Shown piece by piece: positions 1 through 5,870 of a DNA stretch of 13,180 nt. Source of the stretch: LC029 sp036676475 (GTDB lineage: Bacteria; Bacillota; Bacilli; Aneurinibacillales; RAOX-1); NCBI GenBank assembly GCA_036676475.1, contig JAKFCU010000020.1, forward strand, positions 1 to 13,180, written 5' to 3'. Each line of letters opens with the position of its first letter. Within the stretch, counting starts at the first letter, position 1. Below the pieces are notes generated by a model that was not told the DNA's origin, ran no database searches, and saw only the letters and a list, made by a program, of their open reading frames with translations. The translations under genes were made by a program, and so were the position numbers.

Positions 1-182
1 GCTTTATCGATATCTTCAGGCCCTGCTTGGCTTACCACAGCCAATACTTTTTTGTTAGAAGGATCAAGCGTTTCAAAGGTTTTGCCTGATTCTGCTTCCA
101 CCCATTCGCCATTAATCAAAAGCTTTTTGGTTCCTGTTAAAAATTCCTGTACGCGAGAGCTGAGTTTTAATGTTTGTGTCAT
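1..182 (-). CDS. aldehyde dehydrogenase, N-terminal 60 residues (runs off window)
   Basis: The gene reads leftward and leaves the window, so only the first 60 codons are present. The N-terminus carries the typical NAD(P)-dependent aldehyde dehydrogenase opening: LLINGEWVEAESGKTFETL followed by DPSNKKVLAVV, the pattern of the first beta strands of the Rossmann-type cofactor-binding domain. The family oxidises aldehydes to acids with NAD(P)+; the catalytic Cys and Glu lie outside the window, so the substrate cannot be inferred. The ATG at 182 is chosen because a strong ribosome binding site (AAGGAGGAGT, 197-188) precedes it at normal spacing. A sigma-54 promoter and candidate activator sites lie upstream, suggesting inducible expression by an enhancer-binding protein. 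Family assignment is fairly sure, the specific subfamily is not. Confidence 0.85.
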   Translation of the reverse strand, partial: MTQTLKLSSRVQEFLTGTKKLLINGEWVEAESGKTFETLDPSNKKVLAVVSQAGPEDIDK

Positions 183-268
183 GTTTACTCCTCCTTGAAA
201 ATTTAGTTGGTTTAGTTTGGTTTCGTGCTTTTTAATTCAGTTTAGTTATGTTTCATTAGTTTTAGTTA

Positions 269-284
269 GCAACAACCATGCCAA
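269..284 (-). promoter_or_regulatory. sigma-54 (-24/-12) promoter for the aldehyde dehydrogenase gene
   Basis: On the minus strand the sequence TTGGCATGGTTGTTGCTA occurs, which matches the sigma-54 consensus TGGCAC-N5-TTGCW with one substitution (C to T after TGGCA). The invariant GG (282-281) and GC (270-269) are separated by exactly 10 bases, as sigma-54 requires. A start of transcription about 12 bases downstream of the GC would fall near 257, leaving a ~75-base leader before the ATG at 182. No comparably good sigma-A promoter is seen between the site and the gene. Sigma-54-driven aldehyde dehydrogenase or carbon-catabolism genes are known in Bacillales; the assignment rests on motif and position only. 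Confidence 0.75.
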
Positions 285-342
285 ACCAGAGAATTGGTCA
301 ATCCTAATGTCAACCGCGATTTTTGTTACAATAAAAAAGAGG

Positions 343-404
343 ATTGTTATATAATGGAACATAATCATTGTTTCATAAAGGAACAATGGTACGATCTGAA
401 CAAT
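343..404. promoter_or_regulatory. tandem inverted-repeat sites, candidate upstream activating sequences
   Basis: Two similar imperfect palindromes of form ATTGTT-(6-8 nt)-GGAACA(A)T lie at 343-362 and 367-387, start-to-start 24 bp, and a further right half-site TGAACAAT lies at 397-404. The first site reads ATTGTTATATAATGGAACAT. In the second the outer arms ATTGTT and AACAAT are fully complementary. They lie about 60-120 bp upstream of the -24 element, the usual distance for enhancer-binding protein sites acting by DNA looping on sigma-54 promoters. The binding protein is not in the window. That they are activator sites is inference from symmetry, duplication and position. Confidence 0.5.
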
Positions 405-423
405 GAGAAAATTTATATCTCCT

Positions 424-456
424 CAAAAAAGAGACCGACATAATATCATGCCGGTC
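424..456 (-). terminator. rho-independent terminator (minus strand)
   Basis: On the minus strand GACCGGCAT and ATGTCGGTC (456-433) form a 9-bp stem, including one G-U pair, with a 6-base loop, followed by TCTTTTTT (432-425). It is a good intrinsic terminator, yet no intact gene precedes it on that strand. It probably belonged to one of the decayed reading frames between 460 and 810. It also insulates the sigma-54-controlled region from upstream transcription. Confidence 0.65.
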
Positions 457-976
457 AAGTGATAGGGTTATTAGAGATACACAACCTTATGTCCAAGAAT
501 AAGAGAACGCGTCTCCAATATAAAAAACTTCAATATGGAAATTTGATGATGGTCATCTTCCATGTAGTTTAAGTGGGGGAGAGGATTGTTTTTTGATTAC
601 AATTAAAATTTATTATTAACTTTCTAGGTTTATAATAAAACGCTTACACCATGTAATCAATTTAATCAAAGATGCATTTTGTCACAATCATTATTGACAA
701 GATTAATCAATAACAAAAAAAGGATCAAACAGCGTGCCCCTAAAGGTCGCCATGTTGGATGACCCCACAGTTACATAATGACCATAAACAGCTTCATACA
801 ATTTCCCCTATTAACTTAACCACGGAAGTATCTACTTCGCTGCTGCCCTATAGTTCCGTAATGAAGAAAAGGAACAGCTATAGTACCCGCTCCTAAGCAA
901 GCGAATCCCGTAGCGGAACAATCATGCAACGTTCTAATCCAGCTGGATGCCTGAACCCATGCATGTCCAAATATAA
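457..976. other. gene-poor stretch with decayed coding debris
   Basis: No intact gene can be supported here. Seen are: a minus-strand 30-codon frame (563-471, beginning MEDDHHQ) without a ribosome binding site, ending just before the terminator at 456; a second minus-strand fragment at 703-807, listed separately; an interrupted inverted repeat at 848-883 (CTATAG-TTCC ... GGAACAG-CTATAG) with no U-tract; and a perfect 12-bp palindrome ATCCAGCTGGAT at 937-948. Composition shifts from AT-rich (600-720) to near-balanced (730-950). The likely reading is remnants of deleted genes rather than regulatory sequence. Confidence 0.35.
703..807 (-). pseudogene. C-terminal fragment of a small unidentified protein
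   Basis: A minus-strand frame of 34 codons, closed upstream by TAG, ends in TAA and contains the protein-like stretches LYEAVYGHYVTVGSS and FRGTLFDPFFVID. The Y-G-x-x-V-T-V ... G-T-L pattern resembles the short beta-barrel folds of small Bacillales proteins such as the DUF2642 group, but the match is too short to name a family. It has no suitable start codon or ribosome binding site in frame. A purely accidental open frame remains possible. Confidence 0.22.
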
Positions 977-1105
977 AGCAGGGGGGTAACGCGCGAAAGT
1001 GCTTTGCCGTTTTCGATCACAAAAGGAATTTATCAAGTAAAGGCGGATAGCAAATTATCCAATTATCAGAGCAGTTCGGCGACAACGACTTATACAATTC
1101 AATAG
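977..1105 (+). pseudogene. C-terminal remnant of a probable secreted protein
   Basis: The plus-strand frame between the TAA at 974 and the TAG at 1103 encodes 42 codons without an initiator. Its end, GIYQVKADSKLSNYQSSS followed by ATTTYTIQ, has the look of the last beta strands of an Ig-like or fibronectin-like extracellular domain. A strong terminator begins 5 bases after the stop, the arrangement expected at the real 3' end of a gene. This supports a genuine tail whose body has been deleted. The family is not identified. Confidence 0.3.
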
Positions 1106-1148
1106 AAATAGACCTCTCCGGGATGACACCGGGGAGGTCTTTCTTTTT
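1106..1148 (+). terminator. strong intrinsic terminator, probably bidirectional
   Basis: GACCTCTCCGG and CCGGGGAGGTC (1111-1139) form an 11-bp stem with one G-U pair, followed by TTTCTTTTT. The flanking A-rich and T-rich tracts are complementary, so the structure also works on the minus strand. There it lies 31-60 bases past the stop of the cell-wall hydrolase gene, so it probably terminates that gene as well as the decayed plus-strand gene. Confidence 0.85.
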
Positions 1149-1169
1149 ATCTGGCGTGTCAGACACATG

Positions 1170-2021
1170 TCACCTGGCAAACACATGGTGCCCGATAGTA
1201 GCCGTTACGGTTCGGCTGCGAACCCATTGATTGCTGGTCTTGTCCGGATTATAAAAGACCATGGCTCCGCCAGTCGGGTCCTCTCCATTCACGGCCTCTT
1301 GAACAGCGGCAATGGTGTCTTTGCTTGGGGTTACGTTATGAATCCGTTTATCCAAGACCGGTGAATACTGATAACGATTGATCCCATTCACAGGGACAAC
1401 CTGAAAAATCACATCCTTAATCGTGTTGGGCCAATCCGGGCTTTTGACCCGATTCAACACCGTGGCAGCAACGGCCATTTTTCCCTCATGGCTTTCTCCG
1501 CCTGCTTCCGCTTCCGTCAATTGATAGAGCCAGTACAAATCATTCTCTGCTTTCACAGAATAAGATCGGGAGGCTGTTGCTCCCTTTATGTAAACCCTGG
1601 ATAACTTCGCATCATAGGAAACCTTCATCCCCAACTTTTCGGCTGCGTACCGGAGGGGAATATATATTTTACCATTCTTATTGACCGTCGTAGTGGCCAG
1701 ATTGTCACGCCGCCACTTCCCGGCCTCCCGATCATAGTAATCGGCATATTTTTTTCCTGAAGGCAGACTAAGAAGCATTCCATTATTCTTCAAGACAGCA
1801 GACTTATATTCGGGATTCCAAGTAACAGCCACATTGATTTGCTGAAAAATACGAGCGGGTACCATCAAGCGATCCTTCTGGGTCATCGATGGGGTAGATA
1901 CCGGATTTCCATTAACCATCAAGAGCGACTGTGACGTACCTGCGGATGCTTCACTCCAGTTCGGTACGAACGCCACAGAAAGCAAAAGAGACAAGCATAA
2001 GGACATCCATCTCTTCTTCAT
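1170..2021 (-). CDS. secreted SleB/Hydrolase_2 cell-wall hydrolase with copper-amine-oxidase-like N domain
   Basis: The 283-residue protein has three parts. Residues 1-27 are a signal peptide (KKR, hydrophobic core, cleavage after SEASA). Residues ~33-147 form a copper amine oxidase N-terminal-like region with the repeat hallmarks VNGNPV, MVPARIF, YIPLRYAAEKLG and VYIKG, which serve as a surface-binding module and not as an oxidase. Residues ~163-283 form a Hydrolase_2 (SleB/CwlJ) domain with LTEAEAGGESHEG and AAVAATVLNR-like spacing. The predicted catalytic Glu is E172. SleB-type enzymes cleave peptidoglycan, classically spore cortex containing muramic-delta-lactam. With this N domain a vegetative or sporulation cell-wall role is equally possible. 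GAGGAGG six bases before the ATG fixes the start. It is monocistronic, ending before the terminator at 1111-1139. Confidence 0.9.
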   Translation of the reverse strand: MKKRWMSLCLSLLLSVAFVPNWSEASAGTSQSLLMVNGNPVSTPSMTQKDRLMVPARIFQQINVAVTWNPEYKSAVLKNNGMLLSLPSGKKYADYYDREAGKWRRDNLATTTVNKNGKIYIPLRYAAEKLGMKVSYDAKLSRVYIKGATASRSYSVKAENDLYWLYQLTEAEAGGESHEGKMAVAATVLNRVKSPDWPNTIKDVIFQVVPVNGINRYQYSPVLDKRIHNVTPSKDTIAAVQEAVNGEDPTGGAMVFYNPDKTSNQWVRSRTVTATIGHHVFAR

Positions 2022-2245
2022 TACATCCTCCTCGATCTACTTGAGCAAGGCGTCAAATGGACTTCCTTTCACAAGCAAGTTGTAGTTGTTGTTCTAGTAA
2101 GGACCTTTAACCATCCCCTTCCATTCTAGCAAACCTCCACATAATCTCTATCAGACAAAAGAACCTTTATCCTTACGAGAATCGGACTACAAGGAATGAC
2201 CTGCCATCCAATAACAGGAACAAAGCCCTGGACAAAAAAACTTCC

Positions 2246-2285
2246 CAATAAATAAAAATCGAGTGCACAGCTGAGCCGCGCACTC
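2246..2285 (-). terminator. orphan intrinsic terminator (minus strand)
   Basis: On the minus strand GAGTGCGCGGC and GCTGTGCACTC (2285-2261) pair over about 11 bp, including G-U pairs, around a 3-base loop and are followed by GATTTTTATTTATT. No intact minus-strand gene leads into it. It may be left over from a gene deleted when the transposase fragment arrived. The 2022-2260 stretch otherwise holds only the hydrolase gene's leader and nothing else recognisable. Confidence 0.45.
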
Positions 2286-2314
2286 CCATTCTTACTTTTT
2301 ACCAAAATAACTAG

Positions 2315-2557
2315 CGTAAAGTTCGTCGTTATAATAAAACAAGGATCAAAGATGATGGAAAACCTCAAACCAAGATCGATGATACCTGCGAAATCGCTCA
2401 TGCCTTGCCTGTTCCGTCTCCGAAAGGGTATGCATTGGTAGGCTCTTGGTATACCTATCCAAAGCTCATTGATAGCTACGCAGGCAGAGGCGTCAAAATC
2501 TGTATAAGATATTTTTTGCTCTTTCTTCCTATCCCCAAATGTTTGGAATCCTCATAG
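2315..2557 (+). pseudogene. transposase fragment (DDE/IS4-like), central portion
   Basis: An 80-codon plus-strand frame after the TAG at 2312 contains RRYNKTRIKDDGKPQTKIDD, then HALPVPSPKGYALVGSWYTY and PKLIDSYAGRG. The last two match the part of IS4-type DDE transposases around the second catalytic Asp (usual form ...LVDSWYT.PKLI...RG, followed by a conserved YHLIG-type strand). Here the Asp position reads G, and after AGRG the frame runs into unrelated sequence (KICIRYFLLFL). No start codon, terminal inverted repeats or flanking target duplication is seen. It is a dead remnant; the family call at the level of DDE transposase is reasonable, the exact IS family is not settled. Confidence 0.6.
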
Positions 2558-2790
2558 GCTATTATCATAAAAATTCTTTTGAGGAGGATAAAGAATTGTA
2601 CCAAACAGCCAATACAACCAGACTCCCATACAGCGATCCAGAACTTTTATCGATTGGAGTGAGTCAATTTTTATATCCCAGTGATACAGCCCCATGGAGA
2701 GCTAATTCTGTTATTCTGATCATCGGAAATGATTTTCGGCTGATCGTTCCTGGCGTTTCCTTTGTTCATTTTCCCGTTAGAACATCATTA
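2539..2790 (+). pseudogene. N-terminal fragment of a probable secreted cell-wall-associated protein
   Basis: A plus-strand frame overlapping the transposase tail in another phase contains LYQTANTTRLPYSDPELLSI, then GVSQFLYPSD and VSFVHFPVRTSL. This resembles the opening repeat of Bacillales secreted proteins with putative cell-wall-binding repeats (NTTR...DP.E.SV.VSQ...P ... VHFP...). The similarity stops near 2785. Past that the open frame runs through the terminator hairpin at 2797-2828 and is not coding-like. No ribosome binding site precedes the ATG at 2539, and the residues before ~2575 may come from the junction. The assignment is from memory of the pattern and therefore tentative. Confidence 0.35.
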
Positions 2791-2828
2791 AAATCAAAAC
2801 AACCCTTACAAATGTTTAAGGGTTGTTT
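2783..2828 (-). terminator. intrinsic terminator downstream of the molybdopterin oxidoreductase
   Basis: AAACAACCCTT and AAGGGTTGTTT form a perfect 11-bp stem (2797-2807 with 2818-2828) around a 10-base loop. On the minus strand it is followed by TGATTTTAATG, a better U-tract than on the plus strand. It lies 150 bases past the stop of the minus-strand oxidoreductase gene and is the first credible terminator for it. Confidence 0.6.
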
Positions 2829-2977
2829 ACACTTTATCTATCGTTTTATTAACTCTGTGTATCCTTTTTTCCATCCTTTCATATCCTTGCTGGACCCATC
2901 ATCATTCCCAAGGAACCTGCAAAGATAATTACTAAACTTAATCAAAGTTTTTAAGAGTTCGATAAAATTTAACTTTG

Positions 2978-4047
2978 TTACTCCACTTTGACATTTGTCT
3001 TAGATACCGCATGATATCCATATCCTTTACGATTCCATCTAGGTTCTAAAGGTTGGGTTCGTCCATAAGAATCGGTTGCTCTAGAGAGGATGGTATATTC
3101 TCCTTTTCTATTTGCATTCCATTCATACGACCAATAGGTCCATAAATAGGGAGAATTTTGATCTTGATACAGATTGGTAACCTCCCAATGACTTCCATTG
3201 TCGATACTGACTTCCACCTTGGTGATCTTTCCTTTACCTGTCCAAGCCAGACCGTGGATGAAATGTAGTCCTGTATTTAACACCTCGTAATTCAAGGGTT
3301 TTTGAATAATGGAATTTACTCTGATCGTTGTTACTGGATTTTTACCAATGTCTGATTCTTTTTTAGGGTAATAAACATAGTCAATGGTTTGGAACGGCCC
3401 TTCAAATGGCTCGTCAACCAGTGTTATCTTATGTAACCATTTAACAGAAGCCATAGCATACCATTGGGGGACAATAAGCCGAAGAGGGTATCCATGTTTA
3501 AATGGAAGTGGCTTGCCATTCAATTCATAAGTTACTAACGTATCAGGGTGTAGGGCTTTTTTAGCGGGAGACTCCTTGAAAAGGTAAAACATTCATCTGA
3601 ATCACTTCTGGGACCAAAATCTGCTCCTGTGAAAACCACTTCCTTAGCTGTTGGTTTTACCCCAACGATACTTAAGATATGATGTAAAGATACACCTTTC
3701 CAAACCCCTTGACTGATGGCTCCCTCTCCCCACTGTTTGCCAAAAACTTTAGGTTCAAATAACGCTCTTTTATTTCCGGAACATTCGAGAGGGACAATTA
3801 AGGTTTTAGACGGCATCGAAAGGAGATCCTCAAACTGGAAGATCATGGGGCGATCTACTTTCCCTTCAACTTGGAGAAAAAAATGGTTTTTATCTAATTC
3901 AGGATAAATAAAGTGATTTCTTCTATAAAAATATTGGGGAGGAGTAACCCAATCCCTTATAAAGTGAATGGGGGTTTCCTGATTTTCAGGAATCAACTGG
4001 TGGGTTTTTAGATAAGGGTTTACTTTCGTATTTTGATTTTTCTTCAT
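2978..4047 (-). pseudogene. sulfite-oxidase-type molybdopterin oxidoreductase, frame interrupted at an A AAA AAG heptamer
   Basis: Two overlapping frames (4047-3535 and ~3592-2978) together encode one ~356-residue protein of the sulfite oxidase/YedY-type molybdopterin family. The N-terminal part has the Mo-cofactor domain with LIVPLECSGNKR, where C89 is the expected molybdenum ligand. The second part has HGYPLRLIVPQWYAMASVKW and a C-terminal Mo-co dimerisation domain (VEVSIDNGSHWE, RATDSYGRTQP). Such enzymes transfer oxygen atoms to or from sulfur or other small substrates. No signal peptide is seen, so a cytoplasmic location is likely. The frames join if ribosomes slip back one base, or one A is restored, at the six-A run (minus strand 3562-3557), giving the family-typical LPLKKALHPDTL. 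The ATG at 4047 is chosen over that at 4101 because AGGGGA precedes it at 7 bases. The apparent start MFYLFKE at 3592 is an artefact. Mutation, sequencing error or programmed frameshifting are all possible. Confidence 0.8.
3556..3577 (-). promoter_or_regulatory. possible -1 frameshift site: A AAA AAG with upstream SD-like AAGGAG
   Basis: Reading the upstream frame as CTA AAA AAG, the heptamer A AAA AAG (3562-3556) is in the exact phase needed for tandem -1 slippage, and the -1 frame beyond it restores the conserved protein. AAGGAG (3577-3572) lies 9 bases before the heptamer, close to the position of the stimulatory Shine-Dalgarno-like element of the Escherichia coli dnaX frameshift site. No convincing downstream stem-loop was found. 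A simple one-base deletion in an A-run would look the same. Confidence 0.35.
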
Positions 4048-4354
4048 TTTATTTCCCCTTTTTACATTGCTCCCTTCATTCTTATTGAGCGTAAAAACCA
4101 ATTATTCTCACAATACACCAATAGGCTATAACCTTAAGATTAAAGATGCCAAAAGGAATCAGATCTCGATAGAATGAATTTTTTGAATAATACCGCTAAT
4201 ACAGCATGATTTTCATATACTGACCCGAAATCATTAAACAACAGCAGGGCTTGAGCCTGTTTGTTTATCTTTATTAAGTCGGACAAAATTAGGCGATCGC
4301 AATAAAGCTTGATGACATAGATTGTGAAGAGTAAATCATAAAAGGGGAAGTGTT

Positions 4355-4834
4355 ATGTACGAATATCCTAATTCATACGCAAGCAAGAACAAAAGGCAAC
4401 AAGGTCACGGTGGCCAAATGGGACCGATCAGTGCAGATCCTTCTTTAATTAGGGACATTTCTAAAGCTGTTGTAGGAGAAGCTCATGCTTATAATTTTTA
4501 TGAAAGGTTAGCCCAGTTAGCTCCTAATATTCAGGATAGACAAACCATTTTAAGTATTCAACGTGATGAAGCAAAACATTACCATTGGTTTACCATGATA
4601 TTGCGTCGCCTTAATGCACCACAACCTCAAATTCCGCCTGGTGAGGTTCCGACATCTTTTGAACAGGGAGTAAGGCAAGCTATTCGTAATGAGTTAGAAG
4701 CATCCGCGTTCTATCAAGACATTGCTTCTAGAGCCGAATCCCGTCCTATTCACATGCACTTTATGCATGCTTCCCACGATGAACAACGGCATGCAACTTG
4801 GTTCCAATACATGTTAATGAATCTAATCCGTTAG
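4355..4834 (+). CDS. ferritin-like domain (rubrerythrin-related) di-iron protein
   Basis: The 159-residue soluble protein has a ~22-residue polar N-terminal tail followed by a four-helix bundle with the spacing of ferritin-like di-iron proteins. The candidate ligands are E42 (GEAHAYNFYERL), E72xxH75 (RDEAKHYHWF), E113 (RNELEASAFYQDI) and E143xxH146 (HDEQRHATWF), so both ExxH motifs are intact. The family handles iron or reacts with oxygen or peroxide at a di-iron centre, and in spore formers relatives are often spore-associated. The exact reaction is unknown and no rubredoxin domain is present. AGGGGAAG precedes the ATG at 6 bases. It is a single-gene unit with its own terminator, divergent from the molybdopterin oxidoreductase across a ~300-bp spacer in which no convincing promoter could be assigned. 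Confidence 0.85.
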   Translation: MYEYPNSYASKNKRQQGHGGQMGPISADPSLIRDISKAVVGEAHAYNFYERLAQLAPNIQDRQTILSIQRDEAKHYHWFTMILRRLNAPQPQIPPGEVPTSFEQGVRQAIRNELEASAFYQDIASRAESRPIHMHFMHASHDEQRHATWFQYMLMNLIR

Positions 4835-4854
4835 CTAGATTAGTTTATCTTTTT

Positions 4855-4880
4855 AAAAACAGGCACTCTGCCTGTTTTTT
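4855..4880 (+). terminator. intrinsic terminator of the ferritin-like gene
   Basis: AAAAACAGGCA and TGCCTGTTTTT form a perfect 11-bp stem around CTC, ending in a T6 run, 21 bases past the stop codon of the ferritin-like gene. Confidence 0.9.
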
Positions 4881-5009
4881 AACTTATACTGTTATCACCT
4901 AAACCGAAGGACCGGAATCAATAGTGGAACTTAGCTAAATAATTTTATTCGTCATACATGTTTTATTCATCTATGAGCCTATTTAATTACCGAGTTAATT
5001 TGATTATGT

Positions 5010-5029
5010 AACATTCAATATTGTATGTT
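5010..5029. promoter_or_regulatory. 20-bp palindrome, candidate operator
   Basis: AACATTCAATATTGTATGTT is a 20-bp palindrome with a single mismatched pair (T/T at positions 6 and 15). It lies 168 bp upstream of the hemerythrin-gene ATG within an AT-rich 317-bp intergenic stretch. Symmetry and length are those of a dimeric repressor or redox-sensor site. It matches no operator consensus that I can name with certainty, and AT-richness raises the chance of coincidence. Apart from this site and the small frame at 5139-5198, nothing was recognised in 4881-5197. Confidence 0.35.
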
Positions 5030-5138
5030 TTTTCTACTTTGTTTTTAAAATTACATCAGAAGATTCATACTACATCTTTATTCAATTAATTAACCAAAAA
5101 TAAAAGAAAGTAAATTGTTCCTTATGGGAGGACAAGCG

Positions 5139-5198
5139 ATTAGAAAAAAAAAGAATGGTCTAAACTGGATAATACTATGTATTCAGGAGGTTTCGTGA
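5139..5198 (+). CDS. possible 19-codon leader ORF with ATT start, coupled to the hemerythrin gene
   Basis: GGGAGG (5126-5131) stands 7 bases before an ATT codon that opens a short frame IRKKKNGLNWIILCIQEVS. Its TGA overlaps the hemerythrin ATG as TGATG, the classical coupling arrangement. ATT is a rare initiator, best known from infC, so this may be a decayed ATG or coincidence. The short peptide is basic then hydrophobic. Given only as a possibility. Confidence 0.2.
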   Translation: MRKKKNGLNWIILCIQEVS

Positions 5199-5722
5199 TG
5201 TATCAACCCGCTCATCTCACTTCGGAGGTTATGGCATTTTCCCAAGAGCATGAAAAAGCGATGCAACATTCCGAAGAATTAAATCAGTTGCTTATTCAAT
5301 TGGATACAATTACAGCTCCACTAGAACAATCTCAAAAAATATTGCATTTGCTTGAAATGGAACAGAAGTTCAACCAAGAGCTAGAACCACACTTTTATAA
5401 TGAAGAAGAGGCGTTGTTTCCTATCCTCGGACAGCATATCGGATTTGAAACCGGAATTATCCCAGATATATTAGCTGAGCATAAACAGCTTAGAATTTTA
5501 TTTGAACAGCTTCGGCAATCTATCCATAATCTGCAACAGAACTGGACGAATGACCATGTTGAACAATTACGGGTTGCCGCGGTAAACTTTGTCTCATTCA
5601 TCAGCCAGCACATTGAAAAGGAAGACCATGAACTTTTTCCTCTTATAGAACAAAGGTTATCACTTGAAGAAAAAAGAAAAGTTTTTTTTAACCTATATGC
5701 CAATGTTAAACCCAAACTATAA
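5198..5722 (+). CDS. hemerythrin-like domain protein
   Basis: A 174-residue soluble helical protein with the hemerythrin HHE pattern: H18 (SQEHEK), H65-x3-E69 (PHFYNEEEALFP), H95 (AEHKQL) and H138-x3-E142 (QHIEKEDHELFP). These supply the histidines and carboxylates of a di-iron site that binds oxygen or nitric oxide. In bacteria such single-domain proteins serve as O2/NO sensors, carriers or protectors of iron centres; the specific role is not evident. The ATG at 5198 is preferred over that at 5177 because AGGAGG (5185-5190) precedes it by 7 bases and the extra seven residues would overlap this ribosome binding site. A 20-bp palindrome upstream may be its operator. Its neighbours are another di-iron protein and a small membrane protein. 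Confidence 0.87.
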   Translation: MYQPAHLTSEVMAFSQEHEKAMQHSEELNQLLIQLDTITAPLEQSQKILHLLEMEQKFNQELEPHFYNEEEALFPILGQHIGFETGIIPDILAEHKQLRILFEQLRQSIHNLQQNWTNDHVEQLRVAAVNFVSFISQHIEKEDHELFPLIEQRLSLEEKRKVFFNLYANVKPKL

Positions 5723-5737
5723 TAAGGTAGCTGCTTA

Positions 5738-5781
5738 CGAAAACATACATGAAGGGAATTAAATTCTCTATGTATTTTTCG
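5738..5781. repeat. long imperfect inverted repeat after the hemerythrin gene
   Basis: CGAAAA-C-ATACAT ... GAATT pairs with AATTC ... ATGTAT-TTTTCG, giving a hairpin of ~40 bases with a one-base bulge and a small internal loop, 15 bases past the hemerythrin stop. There is no U-tract after it, so it is a weak terminator. It may act as a 3' stabilising structure. Confidence 0.4.
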
Positions 5782-5821
5782 CAATCTCCATTACAGAGCA
5801 TGTTCTTAATTATTAACTAAC

Positions 5822-5850
5822 TTGTGCCAATAATGTAATAAGTTTACTAT
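5822..5850 (+). promoter_or_regulatory. possible sigma-A promoter of the DUF2892 gene
   Basis: TTGTGC (5822-5827) and TACTAT (5845-5850) are separated by 17 bases. The -10 box matches 5 of 6 consensus positions, the -35 box only 3. The predicted start lies just before the ribosome binding site, which would give a very short leader. Confidence 0.3.
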
Positions 5851-5870
5851 TTTAAAAAGTAAGGATGAAT

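Noticed and set aside
635..648. cre-like sequence TGTAAGCGTTTTAT (minus strand) for catabolite control
   Set aside because: It matches only the left part of the cre consensus, lies in an AT-rich stretch, and has no nearby gene to control.
2126..2401. 91-codon minus-strand open frame beginning MSDFAGIIDLG
   Set aside because: It is antisense to the transposase remnant, has no ribosome binding site, and runs through the terminator hairpin at 2261-2285.
2790..2928. C-terminal part of the 2539-2928 open frame as coding
   Set aside because: It passes through the 11-bp terminator hairpin and its translation (FHPFISLLDP...) shows no protein family character.
3535..3592. ATG at 3592 as a separate gene start (MFYLFKESP)
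   Set aside because: The residues before KKALHPDT do not match the family, whereas the upstream frame gives the expected SRSLPLKK; there is no ribosome binding site.
4290..4300. GCGATCGC palindrome upstream of the ferritin-like gene
   Set aside because: A single 8-bp palindrome with no partner; restriction-site-like coincidence.
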